DNA of 64,000 nt from Gammaproteobacteria bacterium (GCA_022450155.1 JAKUQR010000015.1:1-64000); one strand, 5' to 3'; positions 25,734 through 34,698 are shown, counted from the stretch's first letter. The notes: generated by a model from the letters alone, not told the origin. Numbers and translations: made by a program.

Positions 25734-26738
25734 TTGAAAGTCAGCGTACCCCAATACCCAGATTCAAGACCTGCTTTCCCTTGGTTGAACACAGAACAGC
25801 GGCCAGTTCTCGGCTCTGTTTTGAGGGCCCAAAGCATCGGCTCTTTTGCTGTCCGTGAAATCAGTCAGACGGTAACCGGACGGATCGCTGCCGTGTTCGA
25901 TCGGAGTGTCTACGTTGATCTGGGCAATCAGTGGATCTGTGTCGGCGATGCCACGGTCGGTAACGGGCCGGTCAACCTGTTACTTGAGCCCACACCACAC
26001 CCGGGCGTATTCGGCGGTCTAGTAGTCGACCAGACTGTGCGGGTTTGTGCTGGTGCTGTGCATCTCGGCGAGCGACCCCTCAGCATAGACACGACGGCCA
26101 AAGTCTGGTCACCGCCATTGGTTTCCGACTGGACACACGATACGTTGACGCGTGGTCTTGATGCGCTCAATGTTATCAGCAGGGGCCGGGCCCCAAAGCA
26201 GGGGCTGGGTGTGTTTTTATGCAGCCCTGGTTCTGAATTATCAGACACTCGAGAAACGCGTGTTTGCGCGCCTGTCGTCTCCGAACTCGAAAGTTGGATT
26301 CGTGATCGGTTGGTTGACATGCGCTGTGTAGAGGGCGTGCCGGAATCGGTGCAACAGCTGATCGGCCTGGGCCCCGGACTCACACCCTCCGGCGACGACT
26401 TTCTTGGGGGTGTCCTCATCGCCCTTTCTCTTGTTCAACGCCGGGATATTGCCGCGTTGCTTTATGCCGATTTGTGTCCACGACTGTTGGCCAGAACCGG
26501 TCCGATCAGTCGCACGCATCTGGCCGCTGCGAGCGCCGGTCAGGGGCTTGAGACACTGCACCTGGCTATCAACTCAGTGATCGAAGGCAACGTGGAGATG
26601 ATTCCCGATCGACTGCGCCACGTTGACCGAATAGGTTGCTCCTCTGGTTGGGATGCCTTGGCGGGGGCCTACGTCGTGTTACGTGCTTGTCTTGTTCAGC
26701 CTGCCGCGTTGCATCGAAGCCCGTTGTGGACTAACTGA
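25734..26738 (+). CDS. allH: AllH (DUF2877), oxamate carbamoyltransferase subunit
   Basis: A DUF2877 family protein of up to 334 residues. The C-terminal half carries the family hallmark LIGLGPGLTPSGDDFLGGVLIAL, followed by HLAAASAGQG. E. coli YlbF-type AllH is the third component of oxamate carbamoyltransferase with AllF and AllG. No ATG is available near the N-terminus. TTG at 25734, six bases after the allF stop, gives the longest product; later in-frame TTG codons in the first ~35 codons are also possible, so the start is uncertain. The stop overlaps the following M24 gene by one base. Confidence 0.8.
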   Translation: MKVSVPQYPDSRPAFPWLNTEQRPVLGSVLRAQSIGSFAVREISQTVTGRIAAVFDRSVYVDLGNQWICVGDATVGNGPVNLLLEPTPHPGVFGGLVVDQTVRVCAGAVHLGERPLSIDTTAKVWSPPLVSDWTHDTLTRGLDALNVISRGRAPKQGLGVFLCSPGSELSDTRETRVCAPVVSELESWIRDRLVDMRCVEGVPESVQQLIGLGPGLTPSGDDFLGGVLIALSLVQRRDIAALLYADLCPRLLARTGPISRTHLAAASAGQGLETLHLAINSVIEGNVEMIPDRLRHVDRIGCSSGWDALAGAYVVLRACLVQPAALHRSPLWTN

Positions 26739-27910
26739 TGGCCGCACCATTTCAGCCGGACGAATACCGTCGTCGGCTGACGTCTGTACGAGCCGCCATG
26801 AACGAACGTCAGCTGGACGTTCTGGTCATCGGAGATCCGGCGAATATGAATTGGTTAACCGGATTTGACGCCTGGTCATTTTATGTACCCCAGGTGATGT
26901 GTGTGATCCCTGATGGTCCACCTGTCTGGATCGGCCGGGAAATGGACGCCGGTGCGGTGGGTTTGACCACGCATCTGGATGCACGCAGCGTTGTCCCTTA
27001 TCCGGAAGCGCTGGTGCAGCGCGACGATACCCATCCATCTGAATTCATGGCCGGATGGCTGCATGGTGCAGGCTTGGGGGATAAGCACATCGGTTACGAA
27101 AGCGACAGCTACTTTTTTTCACCGCGAGCACTTTCGGGATTGCAGTCAGGGCTGCCCGATGCCCGGTGGTCTGATGCTGACCGATTAGTGAACTGGATAC
27201 GTACAGTTAAAAGCCAAGTGGAGGTCGACATACTGGCACAGGCCGCGGCAATCGCTGGACGCGCCATGCAGGCAGCTTGGGATCAGGTTAAGCCCGGTGG
27301 ACGACAGTGTGATCTTGCGGCGGAGATTATGGCAGCCCAGATCAGGGGTACCGCCGATTTTGGTGGTGACCAGACGGCGATCTGTCCACTTATACTGGCT
27401 GGAGAAGGTGCATCGACGGCACATCCGCTGTGGACCGACGAGTGCTTTGCAAAAGATCAGACTGTTGCATTTGAGATCGGCGGCACACGTAAAAGATACA
27501 ACGCCGGGCTGGCGAGAACAGTGCACCTCGGTAAGCCTCCGCTTAAGCTGACGCAGACGCTCGCGGCTGTGAACGAAGGGCTTGATGCAGTGCTGGGTGT
27601 CCTGAAGGCGGGTGTAACAGCCGGTACAGTGCACAGTGCCTGGCAGGACGTACTGGATCATTATGGGTTGCAAAAGCCCAGCCGTATCGGCTATTCGATC
27701 GGTGTCGGGTATCCTCCAGACTGGGGTGAACGCACGATCAGTTTGCGTGCTGATGAGCAGACAACCATCCCGCAAGATGCCGTGCTCCATGTCATGTTGG
27801 GCATGTGGCTGGACGGTTGGGGAATGGAAATGAGCGAGACCGTACATGTCACGTCGACAGGCTGTAACTGTCTGACCCATTTTCCCCGCGAGTTGCACAT
27901 TGTGGATTGA
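26738..27910 (+). CDS. M24-fold hydrolase of the ectoine hydrolase (DoeA/EutD) type
   Basis: A 390-residue pita-bread fold protein. It has DPANMNWLTGFDAWSFYVPQ near the N-terminus, WIRTVKSQVEVDIL in the linker, and GYSIGVGYPPDWGERTISLR, GMWLDGWGMEMSET and HFPREL in the catalytic half. These are hallmarks of the DoeA/EutD subfamily, which opens the ectoine ring, rather than of Xaa-Pro peptidases. The usual metal-site DxG...D pattern appears as FEIGGTRKRYNAG, without the Asp pair. Its start overlaps the allH stop, so it is translated with the oxalurate genes. No other ectoine catabolic genes (doeB, doeC, doeD) are in the window. The substrate may be a purine-derived amide or ureide. Confidence 0.75.
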   Translation: MAAPFQPDEYRRRLTSVRAAMNERQLDVLVIGDPANMNWLTGFDAWSFYVPQVMCVIPDGPPVWIGREMDAGAVGLTTHLDARSVVPYPEALVQRDDTHPSEFMAGWLHGAGLGDKHIGYESDSYFFSPRALSGLQSGLPDARWSDADRLVNWIRTVKSQVEVDILAQAAAIAGRAMQAAWDQVKPGGRQCDLAAEIMAAQIRGTADFGGDQTAICPLILAGEGASTAHPLWTDECFAKDQTVAFEIGGTRKRYNAGLARTVHLGKPPLKLTQTLAAVNEGLDAVLGVLKAGVTAGTVHSAWQDVLDHYGLQKPSRIGYSIGVGYPPDWGERTISLRADEQTTIPQDAVLHVMLGMWLDGWGMEMSETVHVTSTGCNCLTHFPRELHIVD

Positions 27911-27916
27911 GTCATC

Positions 27917-28759
27917 ATGAGCGAATCAAACCGGGTCAATGCCGATATCAAGAGCATGAAGCTCTACCATCACGTTGATCGGGTACTCACTGAACTTCGA
28001 CAGATGGGGAAAGAAGATGAGGGACCGCTGTCCGTCGATGAACTGACACCATTTGATCAGTTGCATTATCAAGGCACAGCAGCCGTCGATCATGCTGTTC
28101 GGGCTACCGGTATTAGCGCCACCAGTTCGGTCCTCGAGATCGGATCGGGGCTGGGCGGACCGGCTCGGCATATTGCCGCAGCGGTTGGTGCACGGGTCAC
28201 GGCATTGGAACTCCAGAGCGACCAGAACCTACTTGCCTCAAACCTCACTGCCCGCTGCGGATTGGCAGAGAAAGTGACCCATGTCTGTGGTGATTTTTTG
28301 ACTTGCAACTGGGTCGGGCAGCACTTCGATGTTATTGTCAGTTGGCTTGCCCTCTATCATATACCCGAGCGAGACAGGCTGCTGAAACGTTGTCATGACC
28401 TGCTGGATCAAGGCGGCTATCTCCATGCTGAGGATCTTTACGCCCGTGGGCAATTCACGGACAGTGAACAGTCTGAACTGGCCACGGAGCTTTTCGCCAA
28501 TTACCTGCCTGATTATGAAAATTACCGCTGGGATCTCGAAAGAGCTGGATTTGAATTGGCCAGCTGCCAGGAGATGTCAGATGAATGGACCGCGTTTACC
28601 CGTGAGCGCATGGCCGCTTACCGCGGACAGAAAGCAAGGCACATCGATGTGCACGGTGAAGCCGTGTTTACTAGCCTGGACGACTTCTACGATTTGGTGG
28701 TGCGCTATTTCACCGCAGGCAAACTCGGCGGCATTCGCTTTGTCGCCCGGAAAGTTTAG
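27917..28759 (+). CDS. SAM-dependent methyltransferase of unknown substrate
   Basis: A 280-residue class I methyltransferase. The SAM-binding motif I is VLEIGSGLGGPARHIA (about residues 72-87), followed by an acidic position in TALELQSDQN and motif IV-like FDVIVSWLALYHIPER. The N-terminal FDQLHYQGTAAVDHA and the overall pattern resemble sarcosine/dimethylglycine and related small-molecule N-methyltransferases. I cannot fix the acceptor. It starts six bases after the M24 gene and is probably its transcriptional partner. Glycine from PucG would be one locally available acceptor, but that is speculation. Confidence 0.72.
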   Translation: MSESNRVNADIKSMKLYHHVDRVLTELRQMGKEDEGPLSVDELTPFDQLHYQGTAAVDHAVRATGISATSSVLEIGSGLGGPARHIAAAVGARVTALELQSDQNLLASNLTARCGLAEKVTHVCGDFLTCNWVGQHFDVIVSWLALYHIPERDRLLKRCHDLLDQGGYLHAEDLYARGQFTDSEQSELATELFANYLPDYENYRWDLERAGFELASCQEMSDEWTAFTRERMAAYRGQKARHIDVHGEAVFTSLDDFYDLVVRYFTAGKLGGIRFVARKV

Positions 28760-28800
28760 GGTGAATTCATCATGGCGGAGCTGAACATCGTATGTAATTG

Positions 28801-29118
28801 ATGATGATTACGATTCGACCTGCACTTCTGAGCATCGCGGTTCTGTTCCCCATTGCAGTTTCAGCGTTTTTACCGGGAGATCCTCAAAACGGTTACCCAT
28901 TGCACCAGCTCAATTGCAGCGGTTGCCATGTTGCACTGTACGGGGGTGATGGGGCGAAGATCTACACGCGTTTGGATCGCCAGGTACAGACCGTGGAAGG
29001 GCTGATGGGTATGGTCACCTTCTGTAATGAACAGGCCCGGACGGGCCTCAATGAATTTGAACTCGATGATATCGTGGCCTACCTGAAGGAGTCGTTCAAC
29101 AAGTTTGAATTCGACTGA
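28801..29118 (+). CDS. Small periplasmic monohaem cytochrome c
   Basis: A 105-residue exported c-type cytochrome. A signal peptide (RPALLSIAVLFPIAVSA) precedes a single haem-binding CSGCH. The tail DDIVAYLKESFNKFEFD is the usual C-terminal helix. The Met ligand is not certain; GLMGMV is a candidate. ATG 28801 is chosen, with the ATG directly after as an alternative and the TTG before it less likely. It lies about 90 bases upstream of a GMC oxidoreductase gene and could take its electrons, since GMC dehydrogenases often pair with cytochromes. It could equally serve another dehydrogenase. Confidence 0.78.
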   Translation: MMITIRPALLSIAVLFPIAVSAFLPGDPQNGYPLHQLNCSGCHVALYGGDGAKIYTRLDRQVQTVEGLMGMVTFCNEQARTGLNEFELDDIVAYLKESFNKFEFD

Positions 29119-29165
29119 CTGTATGGCACTTACTGGTCTGTGTGACGGCGCCTCACTGCTACAAA

Positions 29166-29187
29166 TCAGCATGGTTGTTTATGCTGA
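29166..29187 (+). promoter_or_regulatory. Hairpin upstream of the GMC oxidoreductase gene
   Basis: TCAGCAT (29166-29172) and ATGCTGA (29181-29187) are perfect 7-bp arms around an 8-base loop. They lie in the 93-base gap between the cytochrome c stop and the GTG start at 29212. There is no T tract after it on the plus strand, so an operator or weak terminator are equally possible. Confidence 0.3.
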
Positions 29188-29211
29188 CGGCAGTGACCTA
29201 TCTTTAGCGGC

Positions 29212-30858
29212 GTGAAAAACGAATCCTTCAATAAACAAAGCATCGACGCAAAGTCTCAAACGCAGTTTGACTATGTGATCGTCGGTGCGGGGTCGTCCGG
29301 TTGTGTGTTAGCGGACAGGTTGTCCGCGTCAGGGCGCTATACGGTGTGCCTGCTTGAGGCCGGGCCGCGCGGACACAACCCCTGGCTGCATATACCGATT
29401 GGCTATGCAAAGACGATGTTCCATCGCAGATACAACTGGAAGTTCTACACTGAACCCGAACCGGGTTTGCATAACCGCCAGATCTACTGGCCGCGCGGTA
29501 AGGTGCTGGGCGGTTCAAGTGCCATAAATGGTCTGATCTATATCCGTGGCCAACATCAGGACTACGATCAGTGGGCTGAGCGGGGGAACGCCGGCTGGTC
29601 ATGGGCCGATGTAAGACCTTACTTTATTCGCTCGGAACGCAATCAGCGCGGGGCCAGCGTCGACCACGGTGATTCGGGACCGATGGGTGTTTCCGACGTT
29701 AAGCGACCCAACCCTCTGGCAGAAGCCTTCGTGCAGGCCTGTGCGCAGGCCGGATACCTTCGAAATCCAGATTTCAACGGTCAAAACCAGGAGGGTGCCG
29801 GGTTTTATCAGCTGACTACGTGGAATGGATTCCGCAGCAGCAGTGCGATAGCGTATCTGAAACCGGCCCGCCACAGATCAGGTCTTCATATCGTTACTGA
29901 TGCCCGGGTAGAACAGATTAAGTTCCAGGACAATCGGGCACGAGCGGTGGTTTATCGGCGTGGACACACCGAACACACCGTTCTGGTCGGGCGAGAGATC
30001 ATACTCAGTGCAGGTGCCGTTCAGTCTCCCCAACTGCTGCAATTGTCCGGTATCGGTGAAGCCTGCCGCTTACAGCAGTTTGGTATTCCAGTGGTTCAGG
30101 ATCTGCCAGAGGTGGGTCAGAACCTGCAGGACCACCTTCAGGTCCGGCTGATTCACCGCACCACCCACCCGGGAACAACAAACAGCCAGATGCGAGACCC
30201 GTGGTCTTGGCTGTGTATGGGAATCAGCTATGTGTTGTCGAGAAGTGGTCCCATGGCTGTGGGTATTAATCAGGCCGGTGCATTCATTCGAAGTTCAGAT
30301 GCGGTGGACCGACCAGACATTCAATTTCATTTTGCGGCCCTGTCGGCCGACCTGCCAGGTGCCCCGCTCCACAGTTTTCCGGGCTTTACGTCGTTTGTCT
30401 GCCAGTTGCGACCAACCAGTCGGGGCAGTGTCACACTGAAATCGCGGGATGCTCAGGCAGCGCCCGCGATCTGTCCAAATTATCTAACGACCGAGCACGA
30501 CCGGCTTACCGTCGTTGCTGGCCTGAAAACTGGACGGCAGATTGCGGCTCAACCCGCACTCAACACGCATATTTCGGCAGAGTACAGACCTGGAAACTCG
30601 GTTCAGAGCGACGACGAGCTGCTGGCATTTGCACAGGAAACTGGCGTGACGACATTCCATCCAGTGGGATCGTGTCGCATGGGTAGCGACGATCGCGCGG
30701 TCGTCGATGTGCGTCTGAGAGTCCGCGGCGTAACGGGTCTGCGTGTGGTTGACTGCTCAGTGATGCCCACCCTGGTGTCGGGTAATACACACGCTGCTGC
30801 CGTCATGATCGGCGAAAAAGGCGCCGACATGATCCTACAGGATGCCGAGCGCAGCTGA
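29212..30858 (+). CDS. GMC-family FAD-dependent alcohol/choline dehydrogenase
   Basis: A 548-residue glucose-methanol-choline oxidoreductase. The FAD-binding dinucleotide motif is YVIVGAGSSGCVLADRLS (about residues 21-38). GMC signature 1 is PRGKVLGGSSAINGLIYIRG, and signature 2 is GAVQSPQLLQLSGIG. The C-terminal TTFHPVGSCRMG carries the catalytic His, with the second conserved residue in VSGNTHAAAVMIGEK. The family oxidises alcohol groups such as choline or long-chain and aromatic alcohols; the substrate cannot be read here. The start is GTG 29212. It ends 10 bases from the convergent glycerol kinase stop. No glycine betaine aldehyde dehydrogenase or BetI is nearby, so a betA assignment is not supported. 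Confidence 0.83.
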   Translation: MKNESFNKQSIDAKSQTQFDYVIVGAGSSGCVLADRLSASGRYTVCLLEAGPRGHNPWLHIPIGYAKTMFHRRYNWKFYTEPEPGLHNRQIYWPRGKVLGGSSAINGLIYIRGQHQDYDQWAERGNAGWSWADVRPYFIRSERNQRGASVDHGDSGPMGVSDVKRPNPLAEAFVQACAQAGYLRNPDFNGQNQEGAGFYQLTTWNGFRSSSAIAYLKPARHRSGLHIVTDARVEQIKFQDNRARAVVYRRGHTEHTVLVGREIILSAGAVQSPQLLQLSGIGEACRLQQFGIPVVQDLPEVGQNLQDHLQVRLIHRTTHPGTTNSQMRDPWSWLCMGISYVLSRSGPMAVGINQAGAFIRSSDAVDRPDIQFHFAALSADLPGAPLHSFPGFTSFVCQLRPTSRGSVTLKSRDAQAAPAICPNYLTTEHDRLTVVAGLKTGRQIAAQPALNTHISAEYRPGNSVQSDDELLAFAQETGVTTFHPVGSCRMGSDDRAVVDVRLRVRGVTGLRVVDCSVMPTLVSGNTHAAAVMIGEKGADMILQDAERS

Positions 30859-30868
30859 GCTGTTATGG

Positions 30869-32362
30869 CTATCGGCTCTCGCCAAATGTTCGGGTACTGT
30901 GTACTGCGCGCTGCCACTGACCGAGCAGTGTTTGCCGGTCCAGATCGCTCATGTCCGGCTCAAATCGTACGTCCTCCTGCCAGCGGTCAGCAAATTCGTC
31001 GAGTGACCCGATAATACCGGCTTGCAGCGCTGCCAGGCTGGCAGCGCCCAGCGCAGAGGTTTCTGTTGTCGTCGGTCGTTGAACCGGTCTATTCAGAATG
31101 TCTGCAAGAAACTGCATCTGCCAGCTGTTTTTCGCCATCCCACCGTCTACCCTGAGCGTGGAAATTGCCGGAACGTTGTCGTTGACCATGGCCTCGAGCA
31201 AGTCGACGGTCTGGTAGCAGACGGATTCGAGAGCGCTGCGAACGAGATCGTTGATGCCGGTGTCGCGGGTGAGTCCAAAGAGTGCGCCTCGCGCGTGGGG
31301 GTCCCAGTAGGGCGCACCCAGACCGGTGAAGGCAGGCACCATGTAGACCCCTCGGTTTGAGGTCAGTGCGGCGGCCCGTTCTTCTGATTCGTGGGCTGAC
31401 TGAATCACACCCAGCCCATCTCGAAGCCACTGTATTGCCGCTCCAGCGACGAATATTGAGCCTTCAAGTGCATAAGTGGTCTGTCCAGACAAACGGTATG
31501 CGACCGTCGTCAGCAGCCGGTTCTGTGATGAGAGTGCGTCCGGACCCGTGTTGACGATAGCAAAACAACCGGTGCCGTAGGTACTCTTGATCATGCCTGG
31601 TTGAATGCAGGCCTGACCAAGCAGTGCGGCCTGCTGGTCTCCTGCAACACCACAGATCGGAATGGTACTGCCCAGTAGGTCTGGGTCGGTGTAGCCATAA
31701 TCGTCGGCGCAATCGCGAACGTCAGGTAATAATGATTCGGGTATATCAAAGAGCGACAACAGCTCAGGATCCCACTGCTGCGAATGAATGTTGAAAAGCA
31801 GGGTGCGCGACGCATTGGTCGCGTCCGTAGCGTGGACCTTTCCGCCGGTAAGGCGCCAGAGCAGGAAAGAATCTATGGTACCGACAGCCAGTTCACCTGC
31901 TTGTGCCCGGATTCGCGCCCCTTCAACGTTATCAAGCAGCCAGCCGATCTTGGTTGCCGAGAAGTAAGGATCCAATAACAGCCCTGTTTTCTGCTGTATA
32001 GACGATTCGTGTCCATTGTTGCGCAATACTTCACACTGTTTGGCCGTTCTGCGGTCCTGCCAAACGATCGCATTGTGCAGAGTCCGGCCGGTGGCTTTTT
32101 CCCAAAGCACGATCGTCTCGCGCTGGTTTGTGATCCCGATTGCGACAGGGTACTGTTCGATGGCCGATAGACTTTCGCGGCACACAGCAACAGTGGTCTG
32201 CCAGATCTCTTCGGGGTCGTGTTCCACCCAGCCATCGGCTGGAAAAATCTGAGAGAACTCCTTCTGCGCTGTAAAGCAGTCGTTACCCAGACGGTCAAAA
32301 ACAATTGCGCGGGAACTGGTGGTTCCCTGGTCGATGGCAAGTAGGTAAGGGGATAAAGTCAT
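30869..32362 (-). CDS. glpK: Glycerol kinase
   Basis: A 497-residue FGGY kinase phosphorylating glycerol to glycerol 3-phosphate. Diagnostic stretches are [15 protein letters not shown] at the N-terminus, [27 protein letters not shown], the central [14 protein letters not shown], and the FGGY signature region with [20 protein letters not shown] and VDGGMAKN. Length and motifs are typical of GlpK. No glpF or glpD neighbour is visible, so it stands alone. It is divergent from the D-glutamate genes, with a 267-base intergenic region. Confidence 0.94.
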   Translation of the reverse strand: MTLSPYLLAIDQGTTSSRAIVFDRLGNDCFTAQKEFSQIFPADGWVEHDPEEIWQTTVAVCRESLSAIEQYPVAIGITNQRETIVLWEKATGRTLHNAIVWQDRRTAKQCEVLRNNGHESSIQQKTGLLLDPYFSATKIGWLLDNVEGARIRAQAGELAVGTIDSFLLWRLTGGKVHATDATNASRTLLFNIHSQQWDPELLSLFDIPESLLPDVRDCADDYGYTDPDLLGSTIPICGVAGDQQAALLGQACIQPGMIKSTYGTGCFAIVNTGPDALSSQNRLLTTVAYRLSGQTTYALEGSIFVAGAAIQWLRDGLGVIQSAHESEERAAALTSNRGVYMVPAFTGLGAPYWDPHARGALFGLTRDTGINDLVRSALESVCYQTVDLLEAMVNDNVPAISTLRVDGGMAKNSWQMQFLADILNRPVQRPTTTETSALGAASLAALQAGIIGSLDEFADRWQEDVRFEPDMSDLDRQTLLGQWQRAVHSTRTFGESR

Positions 32363-32629
32363 GTGGTCGATGGAGCGGGTTATTCGAAGACAATGCGTTG
32401 GCTGAATCTGGTGTTGAATCAGTCTGGTTCTTGTTCGCAGTCATACGGGAGACAGGACGGGACTTTATACTCAAAAGACACGTTACAAGACAATACCCAT
32501 TGAGTCTGAGTTGACCCAATGCGCCTCACTCATGTGGCCACGGTCGGGTCCGACTTGGGAATCTGCTATCCTTTTGGCTGCTAACAGGCTGAGCAGTCCT
32601 GGACAACACGATTAAGCCGGGGGGTGGAG
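32363..32629. promoter_or_regulatory. Divergent intergenic region between glpK and dgcA
   Basis: A 267-base region that must hold promoters for both glpK (minus) and dgcA (plus). TATCCT near 32568 on the plus strand is a possible -10 for dgcA, and TTGACC near 32510 is too far away to be its -35. I see no clear GlpR-like palindrome, hairpin or small ORF worth calling. Confidence 0.3.
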
Positions 32630-33673
32630 ATGGATGTTTCTTTTCGCAGTGTTGCGCTCAATAAACGTTATCCGCTGCGTATCAGCCGGGGTGAATTCTC
32701 AGGATCTGTCAATCTGTTTGCTTCTGTACGGTCGGGCGACCTGGACGGCCTGGGTGAAGCCGCCCCTGGCAGCTTGATCGGCACAGACACTGCCGAGTCG
32801 TTCCAGGCAGAACTGACATCTTTCCTCGAAGACTGCCCCGAGGCGCTGGATAATCCCCATGAAGGATGGCAACTCGCGCGCAGTGCAGAGGTTGCCTCCT
32901 GCGCCTGGGCAGCCGTCGACATTGCATTATGGGACTTGCTTGCAAAACGCGCCCGGTTGCCGCTTTATCGTCTGCTGGGCCTGCCGCGACGTTCGGTGCC
33001 GACATCGGTAACAGTGGGGATCCTGCCTCCTGAGGTGGTACACGAACGGGTCCCTGAGATTCTGGATCGAATCGGGGCCTGTTATCTCAAGGTTAAGTTG
33101 GGAAGTCCTGAAGGCCTGGACGCCGACCAGTCTATGTACGCCGCGGTCGTCGAAGTTGCCCGAAAGTATGAAGTAGCTGTCCGTGTGGATGCCAATGGGG
33201 GTTGGGACCTTGCCGGTGCAAGTACCATGATGAGATGGTTGAAGGACCGTGGTTGCGATTACGTCGAACAACCGCTGCATCATGATGCTGACGATCAACT
33301 GCCCCAACTGTATGCTGGTCGCGCATTGCCCATTTTTGTGGATGAATCCTGCCGCTATGCTACGGATGTTTCCCGTCTGGCGAACTGTGTGGACGGGATC
33401 AATCTGAAGTTGATGAAATGCGGTGGGATTACCGAAGCGCTGCGCATCGTTGCCGCTGCCCGGGCTCATGGTCTGGGCACCATGATCGGCTGTATGGGTG
33501 AGTCATCCGTTGCGATTGCCGCGGGTGCTTCGATGGCGGCACTGTTCGACCATATCGATCTGGATTCTCATCTCAATCTCCTTCCCGATCCGGCTACTGG
33601 GTTGAGTATGGAATCCGGTGTGGTCACCGTATCCGAAACCGCACATGGTCATGGGGTGGCGCTGACATGCTGA
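32630..33673 (+). CDS. dgcA: Enolase-superfamily racemase/epimerase, N-acetyl-D-glutamate racemase DgcA-like
   Basis: A 347-residue enolase-superfamily protein of the dipeptide epimerase/muconate cycloisomerase group. Catalytic-site landmarks are LKVKLG (the lysine pair), RVDANGGW, YVEQPLH, VDESCRY and INLKLMKCGG. Because it overlaps a DUF1611 (DgcN) gene, it best fits DgcA of the D-glutamate pathway described in marine proteobacteria, where DgcN acetylates D-glutamate and DgcA racemises N-acetyl-D-glutamate to the L form. L-Ala-D/L-Glu epimerase (YcjG) is the alternative. ATG 32630 is preferred over the GTG two codons upstream, both following a G-rich ribosome binding site. Confidence 0.77.
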   Translation: MDVSFRSVALNKRYPLRISRGEFSGSVNLFASVRSGDLDGLGEAAPGSLIGTDTAESFQAELTSFLEDCPEALDNPHEGWQLARSAEVASCAWAAVDIALWDLLAKRARLPLYRLLGLPRRSVPTSVTVGILPPEVVHERVPEILDRIGACYLKVKLGSPEGLDADQSMYAAVVEVARKYEVAVRVDANGGWDLAGASTMMRWLKDRGCDYVEQPLHHDADDQLPQLYAGRALPIFVDESCRYATDVSRLANCVDGINLKLMKCGGITEALRIVAAARAHGLGTMIGCMGESSVAIAAGASMAALFDHIDLDSHLNLLPDPATGLSMESGVVTVSETAHGHGVALTC

Positions 33674-34698
33674 GAAAAGAACAAAAACTGGTGATTCATT
33701 TCTACGAGCAGATTGACAAGCTGAATGGAAAAATGGGTCACGGCATTCTGCGTTACTCCGAGAATCCGATAGCCTGTGTTATCGACTTCAACCAGGGCGG
33801 CAAAACAACCCGTGATCTGTTCGAATTCGGTCCCGATGTGCCGGTGGTCTCAAATGTTGAGCAGGCGCTGGGCTATGGCGGGGAGGTCCTGGTACTCGGC
33901 ATGGCACCCTCAGGTGGCCACCTGCCAGAGTCGATGGTCGCGGAAGTCGAGCAAGCGCTGGCTGCAGGCATGTGTGTGGTCAATGGACTGCATGAGCGTC
34001 TTTCAGAGCGCTATCCCAATCTAAAGGCGGGACAGTGGATCTGGGATATTCGTGAGGAGCCTGAAGGTCTGGGTATTGCCTGGGCCCGCGCTTCGGAATT
34101 GGCGAACCGTCGGCTGCTGCTGGTGGGCAGTGATATGGCGGTTGGCAAGATGACAGCCGGGCTCGAAATCTGGAAGTCCGCCCGAGCACGGGGTATACAG
34201 GCTGAGTTTCTGGCAACCGGACAGATCGGCATCGTACTCAGTGGCGGAGGTATAGCCCTTGATGCCATACGCGTAGATTATGCAGGCGGTGCGGTGGAAA
34301 AGATGGTTCTGGATGCAGCCGACGCGGAACTCGTGATTGTTGAAGGTCAGGGCTCTTTGCTTCACCCCGGCAGCACCTCCACACTGCCGCTGCTGCGCGG
34401 TGCCTGCCCAACCCATCTGATACTGTGTCATCGCGCTGGTATGACTGAACTGGACACCGTCGGTGTTACCGTCAAGGTGCCACCGCTAAATGAAATCATT
34501 GCTCTCTACGAAGATGTTGCTTCAGCCTGCGGTATCTACCCCCGGCCGGTGACCGTCGGTATTGCTTTGAATACGGCACACTTGAATGATGACCAGGCGC
34601 ATCGTGCTATATCGGAAACTGCCGATACCACAGGACGTCTGGTCCTTGATCCGGTCCGCCAGGGGTGTGACCAATGGGTTGATGCCTTAATGGCTTGA
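33667..34698 (+). CDS. dgcN: DUF1611 protein, D-glutamate N-acetyltransferase DgcN-like
   Basis: A 343-residue DUF1611 family protein. The central P-loop-like segment is LLLVGSDMAVGKMTAGLEI (about residues 154-172), followed by ATGQIGIVLSGGGIALDA and VIVEGQGSLLHPGS. These are features of DgcN, reported to N-acetylate D-glutamate. The start overlaps the dgcA stop by seven bases (ATGCTGA), so the two are coupled. The pair would convert D-glutamate, for example from peptidoglycan, to N-acetyl-L-glutamate. The deacylase that would complete the pathway is not in the window. Confidence 0.77.
   Translation: MLRKEQKLVIHFYEQIDKLNGKMGHGILRYSENPIACVIDFNQGGKTTRDLFEFGPDVPVVSNVEQALGYGGEVLVLGMAPSGGHLPESMVAEVEQALAAGMCVVNGLHERLSERYPNLKAGQWIWDIREEPEGLGIAWARASELANRRLLLVGSDMAVGKMTAGLEIWKSARARGIQAEFLATGQIGIVLSGGGIALDAIRVDYAGGAVEKMVLDAADAELVIVEGQGSLLHPGSTSTLPLLRGACPTHLILCHRAGMTELDTVGVTVKVPPLNEIIALYEDVASACGIYPRPVTVGIALNTAHLNDDQAHRAISETADTTGRLVLDPVRQGCDQWVDALMA

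Noticed and set aside
27185-27898. 237-codon minus-strand ORF inside the M24 gene
   Set aside because: Shadow of the conserved plus-strand gene; Cys- and His-rich sequence without motifs.
29212-30858. Assignment of the GMC enzyme as choline dehydrogenase betA
   Set aside because: GMC motifs are shared by many alcohol dehydrogenases and there is no betB, betI or choline transporter nearby.
30859-30868. Possible terminator between the GMC gene and glpK
   Set aside because: The gap is only 10 bases and contains no stem-loop with a T tract.
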